Shown here piece after piece: positions 7,970-16,446 of a stretch of 64,000 bases of DNA. Origin of the DNA: Desulfovirgula sp. Lineage in GTDB: Bacteria; Bacillota; Desulfotomaculia; Desulfotomaculales; Desulfovirgulaceae. The notes beneath the pieces were generated by a model. That model was not told the origin of the DNA and searched no databases. It saw nothing but the letters and a program-made list of their open reading frames with translations. How positions within the stretch are numbered: position 1 is the first letter of the stretch; every line of letters begins with the position of its first letter. Both the position numbers and the translations under genes were made by a program. The stretch covers positions 1 to 64,000 of the forward strand of contig DYEX01000077.1 in the NCBI GenBank assembly GCA_020725525.1. Reading direction: 5' to 3'.

Positions 7970-7996
7970 AGGCCGCCTTTCTGGTGGCCTTTTTTA
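7970..7996 (+). terminator. Possible terminator or leader hairpin
   Basis: GGCCGCC (7971-7977) pairs with GGTGGCC (7983-7989) allowing a G-T pair, and six to seven T follow. It lies about 30 bp ahead of the membrane-protein gene. It could be an attenuator or the end of an unseen short transcript from the 7800-7960 region, in which no convincing gene is visible. Confidence 0.5.
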
Positions 7997-8024
7997 ATGG
8001 TTGGCCAAAGGGGGGGGGTCATGT

Positions 8025-8696
8025 ATGGGCCGGGCGTTTTTTCGCCTGTGCTTCCTTTCCGGCCGTATTTTGCGCCGTTGTCTTCGGCTCTTGCGCAAGC
8101 TATTACTGATACTGGCCATTTTTTTCAGTCCTTTTATTGTCTTTTTAACCCTGGTGATCAACCGGGAAATAATTCATTTTCTGTCTCAATCCCGCTGGCT
8201 GGCCGCTTTCTTTCCCGGTATAGCGGCTACCATTCAGAAAGACGTCAGCAGTCGCTGGTTTACCCTGGGTTTTAATCAGGCAGTTCTGGGAGGGCTGCTT
8301 ACTCTCTACGGGGTGATTGTTACTGTGTGGTACTATCATATAACCAGGCAGCAGGAAGTGGTGGAAAAAAGGTTATTTATCATCGAGGAGTTGCTGGAAG
8401 AATTAAAGAGAAACAGGCGTGTTCTTGACGAGTTGAATAACCGTTCCGGTCTCCTTTTGCCCGATGGAAAAATAGCTTTTTCCGTAGGTGCCTGGGAACG
8501 GTTGGGGGCTGATGTGGCCCTTCTGCCGCGACGTATTCATATGCGCTTAAGCGTGCTTTATGCCTGTTTAGGGGAATGCACCTCCTGGGCGGATTTTCAG
8601 AGCCGGCGTGCCACACTGGAGCGCATTCCTGACGTGATGGCTGAATTAAACCGCCTGCGCAGCCGGCTTAGTAGACAGGGGCTGGACCTTTGCTAA
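8025..8696 (+). CDS. Membrane protein of unknown function
   Basis: This predicted 223-residue protein starts MGRAFFRLCFLSGRI. A basic N-terminus (RRCLRLLRK) leads into a hydrophobic segment (about 23-42, LLLILAIFFSPFIVFLTLVI), and a second one lies near 85-105 (LGFNQAVLGGLLTLYGVIVTVWYY). Beyond it is a cytoplasmic-looking, Leu/Glu/Arg-rich, probably helical domain (VVEKRLFIIEELLEELKRNRRVLDEL and the rest). The second half looks like a soluble sensor or scaffold. ATG 8025 follows a poly-G ribosome site; a TTG at 8001 is less likely. I recognise no family. It is monocistronic, followed by the promoter of the riboflavin operon. Confidence 0.7.
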   Translation: MGRAFFRLCFLSGRILRRCLRLLRKLLLILAIFFSPFIVFLTLVINREIIHFLSQSRWLAAFFPGIAATIQKDVSSRWFTLGFNQAVLGGLLTLYGVIVTVWYYHITRQQEVVEKRLFIIEELLEELKRNRRVLDELNNRSGLLLPDGKIAFSVGAWERLGADVALLPRRIHMRLSVLYACLGECTSWADFQSRRATLERIPDVMAELNRLRSRLSRQGLDLC

Positions 8697-8708
8697 CGGC
8701 AACAAATA

Positions 8709-8737
8709 TTGACACCGGTGGTGAACGGGCCTATAAT
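8709..8737 (+). promoter_or_regulatory. Promoter of the riboflavin operon
   Basis: There is a perfect TTGACA (8709-8714), a 17-bp spacer and a perfect TATAAT (8732-8737). Transcription would start about 20 bp ahead of the FMN riboswitch. Confidence 0.85.
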
Positions 8738-8762
8738 AACCTTAGTGGTTCTAAAAATTAAA

Positions 8763-8910
8763 GAGCCTTCGGGGACGGGTGAAATTCCCTACCGGCGGTA
8801 TGGGGGGTAAACCTTCCGAGCCCGCGAGCCCTGCACTCACTGGGTGAGTGCAGGGTTGATCTGGTGAGAGGCCAGGGCCGACAGTGAAAGTCTGGATGGG
8901 AGAAGGCGTG
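8763..8910 (+). promoter_or_regulatory. FMN riboswitch (RFN element)
   Basis: The conserved core is easily read. The P1 strand GCCTTC (8765-8770) pairs with GAAGGC (8902-8907). Between them are GGGTGAAATTCCC, ACCGGCGGT, AGCCCGCGAGC, GATCTGGTGAGAG, and GCCGACAGTGAAAGTC followed by TGGATGGGAGAAGGC. The variable arm is a long hairpin, CTGCACTCACTGGGTGAGTGCAG (about 8830-8853). FMN binding favours the downstream terminator and shuts off ribD-ribE-ribBA-ribH. Confidence 0.97.
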
Positions 8911-8962
8911 ACGGGACTGCTTTTTATAAGAAAAGGCAGGATCGTGTCTCGTTGTGCCCATT

Positions 8963-8999
8963 AGCCCTGAAGGTTACTTGCCAACCCGGGGCTTTTTCT
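8963..8999 (+). terminator. Riboswitch-controlled terminator
   Basis: AGCCC (8963-8967) with GGTT pairs with AACC and GGGGCT (8988-8993), then TTTTT. It lies between the FMN aptamer and ribD, so it is the expression platform for transcription attenuation. Confidence 0.85.
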
Positions 9000-9022
9000 A
9001 TTTTGTATTGCAGGTGAGGACG

Positions 9023-10132
9023 TTGGACAGATACTACATGCAAATGGCTTTAGACCTGGCCCGGCAGGCCCTGGGGCGAACCAGTCCCAATCCCATGGTG
9101 GGGGCGGTCCTGGTGAAGGATGGTCGGGTGATCGGGCAGGGCTACCATACCCGGCCCGGTACCCCTCATGCAGAGATTCACGCTTTAAGGGAAGCCGGTG
9201 AGCGGGCGGCAGGAGCTACCCTTTATGTTACCCTGGAACCATGTTGTCACCAGGGAAGAACGGGGCCCTGTACTGAGGCCATCCTGGCTGCCGGCGTCAA
9301 GCGGGTGGTGGCTGCCATGACCGATCCCAACCCCCTGGTTTCCGGGCGGGGGTTGGAGCGGTTGCGCCGGGCCGGGGTAGAAGTGACCGTGGGCGTAATG
9401 GAAGAAGATGCGCAGCGGTTAAATGAGGTGTTTATAAAATACATTACTACCCGTCGTCCCTTTGTGGTTTTAAAGACGGCCATGAGCCTGGACGGCAAAA
9501 TAGCGACCCGCAGCGGGGAATCGCAGTGGATTACCGGTCCGCAGGCCCGGCTGGCAGTGCACCGCCTCCGGGACCGTTATGATGCCGTCCTGGTCGGTAT
9601 AAATACAGTCCTGAAGGACAACCCTTCCCTGACTACCCGTATTCCGCAAGAGGATGGCAGGGATCCGGTGCGGGTCATTGTGGATAGCCTTGCCCGTACC
9701 CCGCCGGAGGCCCGGGTGATTACGCAGCAGTCTTCAGCCCCAACCATTATTGCGGTAACCGAAAAAGCACCCGCACAGAATCTGCGCCGGTTGGAGAGGG
9801 CCGGGGCGCAGATCGTAGTGGTACCCGGAAACGGCCCCCGGGTGGATCTGGCGGGTTTGATGGCCGAGTTGGGTCGCCGGGAGATTACCAGCGTGCTTGT
9901 TGAAGGAGGCGGGGAAATTCACGCCTCTTTCCTGGAAGCCCGCCTGGTAGACAAAGTGATCTGGTTTATTGCCCCGCGGATTATTGGCGGGCGGCAGGCG
10001 CCCGGTCCTGTAGGAGGTGAAGGTCCGGCCCGGCTGGTGGACGCAATTCGGCTGAAGGACGTCTCCCTGAGCCGTTACGGGGAGGACTTGTGTGTGGAGG
10101 GGTACGTAGTAGATCCCGGGGGTGAAGGTTAA
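9023..10132 (+). CDS. ribD: Bifunctional riboflavin deaminase/reductase RibD
   Basis: This protein of about 369 residues catalyses the second and third steps of riboflavin synthesis. The N-terminal deaminase domain has the zinc site HAEIHAL and PCCHQGRTGPC. The C-terminal domain is a pyrimidine reductase (KTAMSLDGKIATRSGESQWITG and VEGGGEIHASFLEARLVDK). The start is taken as TTG 9023, just after AGGTGAGG and beyond the attenuator terminator; ATG 9038 is the alternative. An in-frame ATG upstream (8954) would fall inside the terminator and is rejected. Its stop overlaps the ribE start by one base, indicating translational coupling. Confidence 0.95.
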   Translation: MDRYYMQMALDLARQALGRTSPNPMVGAVLVKDGRVIGQGYHTRPGTPHAEIHALREAGERAAGATLYVTLEPCCHQGRTGPCTEAILAAGVKRVVAAMTDPNPLVSGRGLERLRRAGVEVTVGVMEEDAQRLNEVFIKYITTRRPFVVLKTAMSLDGKIATRSGESQWITGPQARLAVHRLRDRYDAVLVGINTVLKDNPSLTTRIPQEDGRDPVRVIVDSLARTPPEARVITQQSSAPTIIAVTEKAPAQNLRRLERAGAQIVVVPGNGPRVDLAGLMAELGRREITSVLVEGGGEIHASFLEARLVDKVIWFIAPRIIGGRQAPGPVGGEGPARLVDAIRLKDVSLSRYGEDLCVEGYVVDPGGEG

Positions 10133-10791
10133 TGTTTACCGGACTGGTAGAAGAAATAGGCATTTTACGTCGAATAACCCGGGGAAGGGATTCCGCCCGG
10201 CTGACCATAGAAGCTACAAAAATTACCGGTGACTTGCAGTTGGGAGACAGTGTAGCCGTCAATGGTGTCTGCCTGACGGTGGTAACCTTCGACCTTAATT
10301 CCTTTACTGCCGATGTGATGGCTGAAACTCTGGCCAAAACCAACCTTGGCCATTTGCAGTCAGGAGACCGGGTTAACCTGGAACGGGCTTTGCGCCTGGG
10401 GGATCGCCTGGGGGGGCACCTGGTGACGGGACACATTGATGGTGTAGGCCGTATCTTGCGGCGCGAGGAACATGATATTGCCATTTTGCTTACCATCGGG
10501 ACTGTACCTGAAGTGCTGCGTTATATCGTAAAAAAAGGTTCGGTGGCCGTTGACGGTACCAGTTTGACGGTAGTGGAGGTGGGTGAGGAGGACTTTTGGG
10601 TATCCCTGATTCCCCACACCGCCCATCATACCACTCTGGGTAACAAAAAAACGGGCGATCTGGTCAATCTGGAAACAGATATTATCGGCAAGTATGTAGA
10701 AAGATTCTTGGCTCTTTCGAACCAGGATCGGGGTCATGGTAACAAATCAGGTATTTCGCTGGAGTTCCTGGCCGAACACGGTTATTTATAA
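10132..10791 (+). CDS. ribE: Riboflavin synthase alpha subunit
   Basis: The 219-residue protein is made of two similar beta-barrel halves, each with the lumazine-binding pattern. Half one has [22 protein letters not shown] and [20 protein letters not shown]. Half two has [28 protein letters not shown] and [14 protein letters not shown]. It dismutates two 6,7-dimethyl-8-ribityllumazines into riboflavin, with RibH supplying the substrate. Its start ATG overlaps the last base of the ribD stop. Confidence 0.95.
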   Translation: MFTGLVEEIGILRRITRGRDSARLTIEATKITGDLQLGDSVAVNGVCLTVVTFDLNSFTADVMAETLAKTNLGHLQSGDRVNLERALRLGDRLGGHLVTGHIDGVGRILRREEHDIAILLTIGTVPEVLRYIVKKGSVAVDGTSLTVVEVGEEDFWVSLIPHTAHHTTLGNKKTGDLVNLETDIIGKYVERFLALSNQDRGHGNKSGISLEFLAEHGYL

Positions 10792-10815
10792 AAGTGCACG
10801 GGGAGTGACTGGAAC

Positions 10816-12033
10816 ATGGAATTTCGTTTCAACACCGTGGAAGAAGCTATCGAGGACATTCGTGAGGGGAAAATGGTTGTGGTTGTGGATGATGAGGACC
10901 GGGAAAATGAAGGGGACGTGATCATGGCGGCAGAAAAGGTCACTCCCGAGGCAATCAACTTTATGGCTACCTATGCCCGTGGGTTGATCTGTATGCCCAT
11001 CACCAATGGACGGGCCGACGAACTGGATTTACCTCTTATGGTTACCCACAACACCGACAAACACGGTACTGCCTTCACCGTATCCGTGGACCATAAAGAT
11101 ACCAGTACAGGTATTTCCGCCTATGAGCGGGCGCAGACCATTAAAGCCATTTTGGATCCTGCTACCCGGCCGGAAGATTTGCGCCGCCCGGGACATATTT
11201 TTCCCCTGCGCGCCCGGGAAGGTGGGGTACTGCGCCGGGCCGGCCATACTGAGGCAGCGGTGGATTTGGCCCGCCTGGCCGGTTTATACCCGGCAGGAGT
11301 AATCTGCGAGATTATGAAAGAAGATGGCACCATGGCCCGGGTACCGGAGTTAATGGCCTTTTGCCGGCAGCACGGGTTAAAAATAATTACCATTGCCGAT
11401 TTAATCAAATATCGCCGGCGGACGGAAAAACTGATACGCCGGGTGGATTCTGCCCATCTGCCCACCAGATACGGTGATTTTACCGCCGTGGCTTATGAAA
11501 GCCTGCTTGATGGCAAGGGCCATCTTGCCCTGGTCAAAGGGGATCTGAGCCAGGTGGAGGCACCTTTAGTCAGGGTGCATTCCGAATGCCTGACCGGCGA
11601 TGTTTTGGGTTCCACCCGCTGCGATTGCGGGGAGCAGCTTGCTAAGGCCATGCAAATGATTGCCAAAGAAGGAGTGGGGGTGCTCCTGTACATGCGGCAG
11701 GAAGGCCGGGGCATTGGACTGCTAAACAAAATCCGTGCTTACAAACTCCAGGATCAGGGTAAGGATACGGTGGAAGCCAACGAGGCTCTGGGCTTCCCGC
11801 CCGATTTGCGGGATTACGGCATTGGGGCACAAATTCTGGCCGATTTGGGTCTGAAAAAAATTCGTTTGTTGACCAACAACCCGCGTAAAATTGCCGGTCT
11901 AGAGGGTTATGGTTTGGAAGTAGTGGCCCGGATACCCATTGAAATCCGTCCCGGTAAGCATAACCGGTTTTACCTGGCCACTAAAAGACAAAAGCTAGGC
12001 CACCTGCTCAATATTACCGATGAAGTTAGCTAG
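10816..12033 (+). CDS. ribBA: Bifunctional DHBP synthase / GTP cyclohydrolase II
   Basis: The protein has 405 residues. The N-terminal 3,4-dihydroxy-2-butanone-4-phosphate synthase domain (about 1-200) shows [24 protein letters not shown] and [22 protein letters not shown]. The C-terminal GTP cyclohydrolase II domain shows [24 protein letters not shown], whose three Cys bind zinc, and [14 protein letters not shown]. Both entry branches of riboflavin synthesis are therefore made from one polypeptide. ATG 10816 follows GGGGAGTG. It is third in the rib operon. Confidence 0.96.
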   Translation: MEFRFNTVEEAIEDIREGKMVVVVDDEDRENEGDVIMAAEKVTPEAINFMATYARGLICMPITNGRADELDLPLMVTHNTDKHGTAFTVSVDHKDTSTGISAYERAQTIKAILDPATRPEDLRRPGHIFPLRAREGGVLRRAGHTEAAVDLARLAGLYPAGVICEIMKEDGTMARVPELMAFCRQHGLKIITIADLIKYRRRTEKLIRRVDSAHLPTRYGDFTAVAYESLLDGKGHLALVKGDLSQVEAPLVRVHSECLTGDVLGSTRCDCGEQLAKAMQMIAKEGVGVLLYMRQEGRGIGLLNKIRAYKLQDQGKDTVEANEALGFPPDLRDYGIGAQILADLGLKKIRLLTNNPRKIAGLEGYGLEVVARIPIEIRPGKHNRFYLATKRQKLGHLLNITDEVS

Positions 12034-12063
12034 AAGAGAATGTTGCAGGACCAAAAATGAACA

Positions 12064-12140
12064 GGGTCGGCGGTCGGACCGGACCGCCCTTCGCGACGAG
12101 GGACGACCGCCACCGAGTAGATATGCAACAGTATCTAGAA
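12064..12140 (+). repeat. Interspersed hairpin repeat, copy A
   Basis: GGCGGTCG (12069-12076) pairs with CGACCGCC (12104-12111). The core GACGAGGGACGACCGCC and the tail TATGCAACAGTATCT are shared with the copy at 17990 and, in part, with those at 32388 and 48150. It sits between ribBA and ribH, with its tail abutting the ribH ribosome site, so it is part of the rib transcript and could affect ribH expression or mRNA stability. Confidence 0.7.
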
Positions 12141-12152
12141 AGGAGAAACAAA

Positions 12153-12620
12153 ATGCCAAAAGTATACGAAGGACATCTGGTCGGTCAGGGGTTGCGCTTC
12201 GCCCTGGTGGTGGGTCGTTTCAATGAGTTTATTACCAACAAGCTGTTAACAGGGGCCCTCGATGCCCTGCATCGGCATGGCGTGGCCGATCAGGATATTG
12301 AAATTGCCTGGGTACCGGGAGCCTTTGAAATTCCCGTGGTAGCCCGGCGCATGGTGGCTACGCAGCGCTTCGATGCAATAATTTGCCTGGGGGCGGTCAT
12401 TCGCGGCGCCACACCCCACTTCGACTATGTGGCTGCCGAGGTGGCCAAGGGCGTGGCCAAGGTGGGGCTGGATACCGGTGTGCCGGCTATTTTTGGCATA
12501 ATTACTGCCGATACCCTTGAGCAGGCCATTGAGCGGGCAGGGACAAAAGCCGGAAATAAGGGTTGGGATGCGGCAGTAGGGGCCATTGAAATGGCCAATT
12601 TGATGCGCAACCTGGATTAG
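12153..12620 (+). CDS. ribH: 6,7-dimethyl-8-ribityllumazine synthase
   Basis: The protein has 155 residues and the normal lumazine synthase length. Motifs in order are [50 protein letters not shown] with the catalytic His in the PHFD segment, and [31 protein letters not shown]. It condenses DHBP with the RibD product and typically assembles as 60-mers. ATG 12153 follows AAGGAG; an in-frame ATG at 12057 would read through the hairpin repeat and is rejected. Confidence 0.95.
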   Translation: MPKVYEGHLVGQGLRFALVVGRFNEFITNKLLTGALDALHRHGVADQDIEIAWVPGAFEIPVVARRMVATQRFDAIICLGAVIRGATPHFDYVAAEVAKGVAKVGLDTGVPAIFGIITADTLEQAIERAGTKAGNKGWDAAVGAIEMANLMRNLD

Positions 12621-12639
12621 GAAAAAGGGGGCCACACCG

Positions 12640-13683
12640 GTGCAGGCACCAAATATGATTCAGAACTTAAAGGAAGTGGCTGAGCTTCGCGTTTTTCCCG
12701 AGCAGCGCCTTTTTTCGGCAGATGGTCAGGAGATCCTTGCCGGCTGGACCACGGACATTTATTTTATCAAAACCAGGGAAATTCTGCGGGCCATGAAGCT
12801 GGCCGATACACCAGTGGTGGCCGAGGTGTTTGCCGGCAAAAGGGGAGTGCTGGCCGGAGTACCAGAAATAAAGAATTTGCTTGCCGGTACGGAGGTAGAG
12901 GTCTGGACCTTACCCGAGGGGGAATGGTTCGAGGAAAAGGAAGTTGTTTTACGCATCCACGGACCCTATGACCGGTTTGGTCTTTATGAAACGGCTCTTT
13001 TGGGTATTCTGGCCAGTTCCAGCGGTTGGGCTACGGCAGCCAGACAATGCAAGGAGGCGGCTGGTAACAGGCGGATGATCTGCTTCGGTGCCCGCCATGT
13101 TCATCCGGCAGTGGCGCCGGTGATGGAGAGGGCGGCGATAGTGGGGGGAGCTGACGGGGCCAGCTGCATTCTCGGAGCCAAGCTGGCCGGCCAGGAGCCT
13201 GTGGGCACCTTACCCCATGCCGTGATGCTTATTGTGGGAGATACTCTGGAAGTGGCCCGGGCCTACCAGCGTACCATGCCTGCCGGGACGCCCGTGATTG
13301 TACTGGTGGATACTTTTAAGGATGAGGCGGAAGAAGCTTTACGGGTAGCGCAGGCCCTGGGGAAAGATTTGGCGGCCATCAGACTTGATACCCCCAGTGA
13401 GCGGGGTGGTGTTACTCCTGCGCTGGTCCGGGAGGTGCGTGCCCGACTGGATCAGGCGGGTTATCATCACGTGCAAATCCTGGTCAGTGGCGGTTTGACC
13501 CCCGAGCGGATTCAGATCCTGGCCCAGGCAGGGGCAGATGCTTTCGGGGTGGGCAGCTACATATCTGGTGCTCCCCCTATAGACATGACCATGGATTTGA
13601 AGGAGGTAAATGGAAAACCTGTTGCCAAACGGGGACGCATACCCGGCATTACCCCCAACCCCCGTTTACAAAGAATCCTCTGA
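12640..13683 (+). CDS. Nicotinate phosphoribosyltransferase (short archaeal/clostridial type)
   Basis: This 347-residue protein starts at GTG 12640 after AAGGGGG. It has the quinolinate/nicotinate phosphoribosyltransferase TIM-barrel pattern: FFIKT-like entry (DIYFIKTREILRAM), CFGARHVHPAVAPVMERAAIVGGADGASCILGAKLAG, VLVDTFKDEAEEAL, and the C-terminal phosphate-binding LVSGGLTPERIQILAQAGADAFGVGSYISG. The H-P-A-V and D-G-A-S blocks fit the short NAPRTase family that salvages nicotinate into NaMN. It follows ribH by 19 bp and may be cotranscribed, joining flavin and NAD supply in one unit. Discrimination from NadC-like quinolinate enzymes is by family pattern only. Confidence 0.83.
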   Translation: MQAPNMIQNLKEVAELRVFPEQRLFSADGQEILAGWTTDIYFIKTREILRAMKLADTPVVAEVFAGKRGVLAGVPEIKNLLAGTEVEVWTLPEGEWFEEKEVVLRIHGPYDRFGLYETALLGILASSSGWATAARQCKEAAGNRRMICFGARHVHPAVAPVMERAAIVGGADGASCILGAKLAGQEPVGTLPHAVMLIVGDTLEVARAYQRTMPAGTPVIVLVDTFKDEAEEALRVAQALGKDLAAIRLDTPSERGGVTPALVREVRARLDQAGYHHVQILVSGGLTPERIQILAQAGADAFGVGSYISGAPPIDMTMDLKEVNGKPVAKRGRIPGITPNPRLQRIL

Positions 13684-13705
13684 AAACATATTAAGCAGAA
13701 CAGCA

Positions 13706-13732
13706 ATAAAAAAACGGCTTGAAAGCCGCTTT
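13706..13732 (-). terminator. Terminator downstream of rpmB
   Basis: On the minus strand GCGGCTT-TCA-AGCCG is followed by a run of seven T. It directly follows the rpmB stop and backs onto the end of the rib/nicotinate operon. Confidence 0.85.
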
Positions 13733-13734
13733 CT

Positions 13735-13926
13735 CTAAATGGCCCTTTGCACCTTGCCACTGCGCAGGCAGCGGGTGCACACCAGGATCCTTTTGGGGGT
13801 ACCATTGACCAGAGCCCTGACCCGCTGTAAGTTAGGTTTCCAGGTCCTTTTCGTCCGGATGTGGGAGTGGCTTACCTGCATACCGACCACCACACCTTTA
13901 CCGCAAACAGCACATTTCCTGGCCAA
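13735..13926 (-). CDS. rpmB: 50S ribosomal protein L28
   Basis: This is a 63-residue ribosomal protein. The start is a TTG at 13926 preceded by AAGGAGGTGG, giving the typical (M)ARKCAVCGKG opening. Four Cys in two CxxC pairs (KCAVCGKG and VCTRCL) mark the zinc-containing form of L28. HSHIRTKRTWKPNLQRV is the conserved rRNA-binding core. It is alone on the minus strand with its own terminator, as is common for rpmB next to recG in Firmicutes. Confidence 0.96.
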   Translation of the reverse strand: MARKCAVCGKGVVVGMQVSHSHIRTKRTWKPNLQRVRALVNGTPKRILVCTRCLRSGKVQRAI

Positions 13927-14167
13927 TTCAGCCACCTCCTTTTGCAAAACCACTCCTTACATTCTAACAAAAATACTACCGCGGTGCAAGGTGGAACAAA
14001 ACCAGGGTAGCCCATTTTTTCGAGCAGCGGGCCGTCGGGCCTCCACGTGCAGGTGGCAGAAGCCCCGTCCGGCAAGCAAAGTTACGGCGAAGCCTCCGGC
14101 CTGACGGCAGCTAAAAGTGTGGATACCTTAGGGAAAAGGGAGGTAAAATACTTCAAGGTAAAACCCA

Positions 14168-16243
14168 ATGGCCGAAGTTGGTTTTGAGCAGTACCCGGTA
14201 CAATATCTGAAAATGGTTGGCCCGCGTCGTTTTGCCCTTTTAAACAGACTGGGCATTAAAACAGTAAAAGACTTGCTTTACCACTTCCCCCGGGAATATC
14301 AGGACCGTACGGTGAGAAAACCGTCCTACGCCTGCACCCATGGGGAACAGGTGACCCTTCAGGGAAGGGTTGTTGGGGTGTCCGAGTTAAACCCCAGACC
14401 GGGGTTGTGCATTACCAGGGTGAAAGTGCAGGAACAAACAGGGTACTTTTTTGCCGTCTGGTTTAACCAGCCCTACATAAAAAAAATGCTTCCGGTCGGC
14501 AGCCGCGTGCAGGTTACGGGAAAGCTGGAGCGTCGTTATGGTGAGAATCAGCTACTGGTAGCTGATTATGAAATGCTGGATGGAAATAATGGGGTTGAAC
14601 AGGGAGGTATCGTACCCATTTACCCCCTTACGGAACAATTGACCCAGCGCCTCATGCGGTCATTAATGCGCATTGCCCTGGACGAGTGGACATCCCGCAT
14701 CAACGATTTTCTTCCCCCGGCAGTGCGGCAGAAATTCTCCCTGCCGGAGTTGCCCAGTGCCCTGCGCCAGATCCACTTTCCCAATACGGAAAGGGAGGCC
14801 ATCAGGGCGAGAAAGCGCTTTATTTTTGAGGAGCTGTTTCTGCTCCAGCTGGCCCTAGCCTTGCGGCGCAGACGCATTACCCGGCGGGTTAAACCGCATC
14901 GTTACCACGATCACATGAACCTGGTGGACCGTTTTCTTGACAGTTTACCCTTTGCGCTAACTGCCAGTCAGCAGCAGGCCTGGGAAGAAATCCGGGCCGA
15001 TATGGATACCCCCTGGCCCATGAACCGGTTATTGCAGGGAGATGTGGGGGCGGGCAAAACGGTGGTCAGTACCCTGGCCCTGCTTAGGGCAGTGGGTAGT
15101 GGGTTGCAGGGAGCACTGATGGTGCCCACGGAAATCCTGGCCGAACAACATCACCTTACCCTCTCCCGGGACCTGGCCCCCCTGGGAATTAAGGTGGGGT
15201 TGCTTTCGGGCGGCCTCAAAAAGAAAGAGAGGGTGCAATTATTATCCGGTCTTGCTTCCGGGGAAATACCCCTGGTGGTGGGTACCCACGCCCTGATTCA
15301 GGAAGACGTACAGTTTAAGTCGCTGGCCCTGGTGGTTATTGACGAGCAGCATCGCTTCGGAGTGCGCCAAAGAGCCATTTTGCAGTATAAGGGGCACTGC
15401 CCGGACGTGCTGGTCATGACGGCCACACCCATTCCCCGCACTCTGGCCCTTACACTCTACGGAGATCTGGAGGTAAGCACCATTTCCGAATTGCCTCCCG
15501 GCCGCCGGCCGGTGCGGACCTACGCCCTTCCCTTTTCCCGCCTGCCTGATGTTTACCGCCTGCTACAGCGGGAAGTGGAAAAGGGTCACCAGGCTTATGT
15601 GGTTTGCCCTCTGATAGAGGAATCGGAAAAAATTGATGTCCAGGCTGCTGTAGAGTTAATGGAGGAACTTTCCCGGGGACCGCTGTCCCGGTGCCGGTTA
15701 GGTTTGCTTCACGGACGTATGAAACCTGCGGAAAAAGAGCAGGTGATGGAGGCCTTCCGCACGGGTGAAATACAGGTACTGGTAACCACCACCGTGGTGG
15801 AAGTGGGAGTGGATGTACCCAACGCCACGGTAATGGTCATCCTGGATGCTGATCGTTTTGGCCTAGCCCAGTTACATCAGTTGCGGGGCCGGGTGGGAAG
15901 GGGGGAAGCCCAGTCCTACTGCATTCTGGTTTCCGATAGTTCCACACCAGAAGCCCGCTTCAGGCTGGAGGCCATGACTGCCACCAGCGATGGCTTTGTC
16001 CTGGCGGAAAAAGACTTGCAGTTACGGGGACCCGGAGAGTTTACCGGTACCAGACAATCGGGCCTGCCTGAATTTAAAATAGCCGACCTGATCCGGGACT
16101 GGCGCGCCCTACAGCTGGCCCGGCAGGAGGCGGTGGCTTTGATTGAAAAGGACCCGGAATTAAATGCTCCGGAACACCGGTCCCTGGCCCGGGAATTATC
16201 CATCAGGTTTGGTGGAAAGGCGGGATATCTGGATATCGGGTAA
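14168..16243 (+). CDS. recG: ATP-dependent DNA helicase RecG
   Basis: The 691-residue, full-length protein reverses stalled replication forks and branch-migrates Holliday junctions. The wedge OB-fold is at about 60-150. Helicase motif I is GDVGAGKT (about 292-299), motif II is DEQH, motif III is MTATPIPRTLALT and motif VI is QLRGRVGRG. GEFTGTRQSGLPEFKIADL is the C-terminal RecG-specific hook. ATG 14168 has only a modest AAGG site. The preceding 240 bp hold no gene or recognised RNA. A terminator overlaps the stop codon region. Confidence 0.97.
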   Translation: MAEVGFEQYPVQYLKMVGPRRFALLNRLGIKTVKDLLYHFPREYQDRTVRKPSYACTHGEQVTLQGRVVGVSELNPRPGLCITRVKVQEQTGYFFAVWFNQPYIKKMLPVGSRVQVTGKLERRYGENQLLVADYEMLDGNNGVEQGGIVPIYPLTEQLTQRLMRSLMRIALDEWTSRINDFLPPAVRQKFSLPELPSALRQIHFPNTEREAIRARKRFIFEELFLLQLALALRRRRITRRVKPHRYHDHMNLVDRFLDSLPFALTASQQQAWEEIRADMDTPWPMNRLLQGDVGAGKTVVSTLALLRAVGSGLQGALMVPTEILAEQHHLTLSRDLAPLGIKVGLLSGGLKKKERVQLLSGLASGEIPLVVGTHALIQEDVQFKSLALVVIDEQHRFGVRQRAILQYKGHCPDVLVMTATPIPRTLALTLYGDLEVSTISELPPGRRPVRTYALPFSRLPDVYRLLQREVEKGHQAYVVCPLIEESEKIDVQAAVELMEELSRGPLSRCRLGLLHGRMKPAEKEQVMEAFRTGEIQVLVTTTVVEVGVDVPNATVMVILDADRFGLAQLHQLRGRVGRGEAQSYCILVSDSSTPEARFRLEAMTATSDGFVLAEKDLQLRGPGEFTGTRQSGLPEFKIADLIRDWRALQLARQEAVALIEKDPELNAPEHRSLARELSIRFGGKAGYLDIG

Positions 16244-16263
16244 AGCCCCAAAGGGCTTTTTTC
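16243..16263 (+). terminator. Terminator after recG
   Basis: AAAGCCC-CAAA-GGGCTTTTTT begins immediately at the recG stop codon. Confidence 0.85.
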
Positions 16264-16385
16264 GTTCCAAAAATATATTAAAAAGAGACCAGGAAAGCCG
16301 AACCAAGACAGAACAAGGTAACACGCTTTTCTTTAGACCTTAAGTTAAGGGAACTGCGGCGGCATGCTGGGGTAAAATGTTCTAG

Positions 16386-16415
16386 ACATAATCGATTTCA
16401 ACAAGGCCCATAATA
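16386..16415 (+). promoter_or_regulatory. Probable sigma-G promoter of the SASP gene
   Basis: CATAATA at 16409-16415 fits the sigma-G -10 consensus CATNNTA exactly. ACATA lies 18 bp upstream (16386-16390), four of five against the GMATR -35. The start would fall just before the AAGGAGGTG ribosome site. Confidence 0.55.
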
Positions 16416-16446
16416 AGAATAGTCTGAAGGCAAGGAGGTGACAAAA

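Noticed and set aside
7843-8109. 88-codon open frame ahead of the membrane protein
   Set aside because: It overlaps the better-supported gene at 8025 in another frame, has no clear ribosome site, and its composition (runs of small hydrophobics, then a frame-shadow of 8025) does not look like a protein.
13972-14020. ACCGCGGTG and GGTGGAAC in the recG-rpmB gap, suggestive of a T-box leader
   Set aside because: The T-box core is GGGTGGNACCGCG in that order. Here the pieces are in the reverse order on both strands, and no specifier stem or terminator/antiterminator pair is visible.
16362-16393. GCATG ... CATAATC as the SASP sigma-G promoter
   Set aside because: The spacer would be 20 bp. The downstream pair ACATA-18-CATAATA fits spacing and the -10 better.
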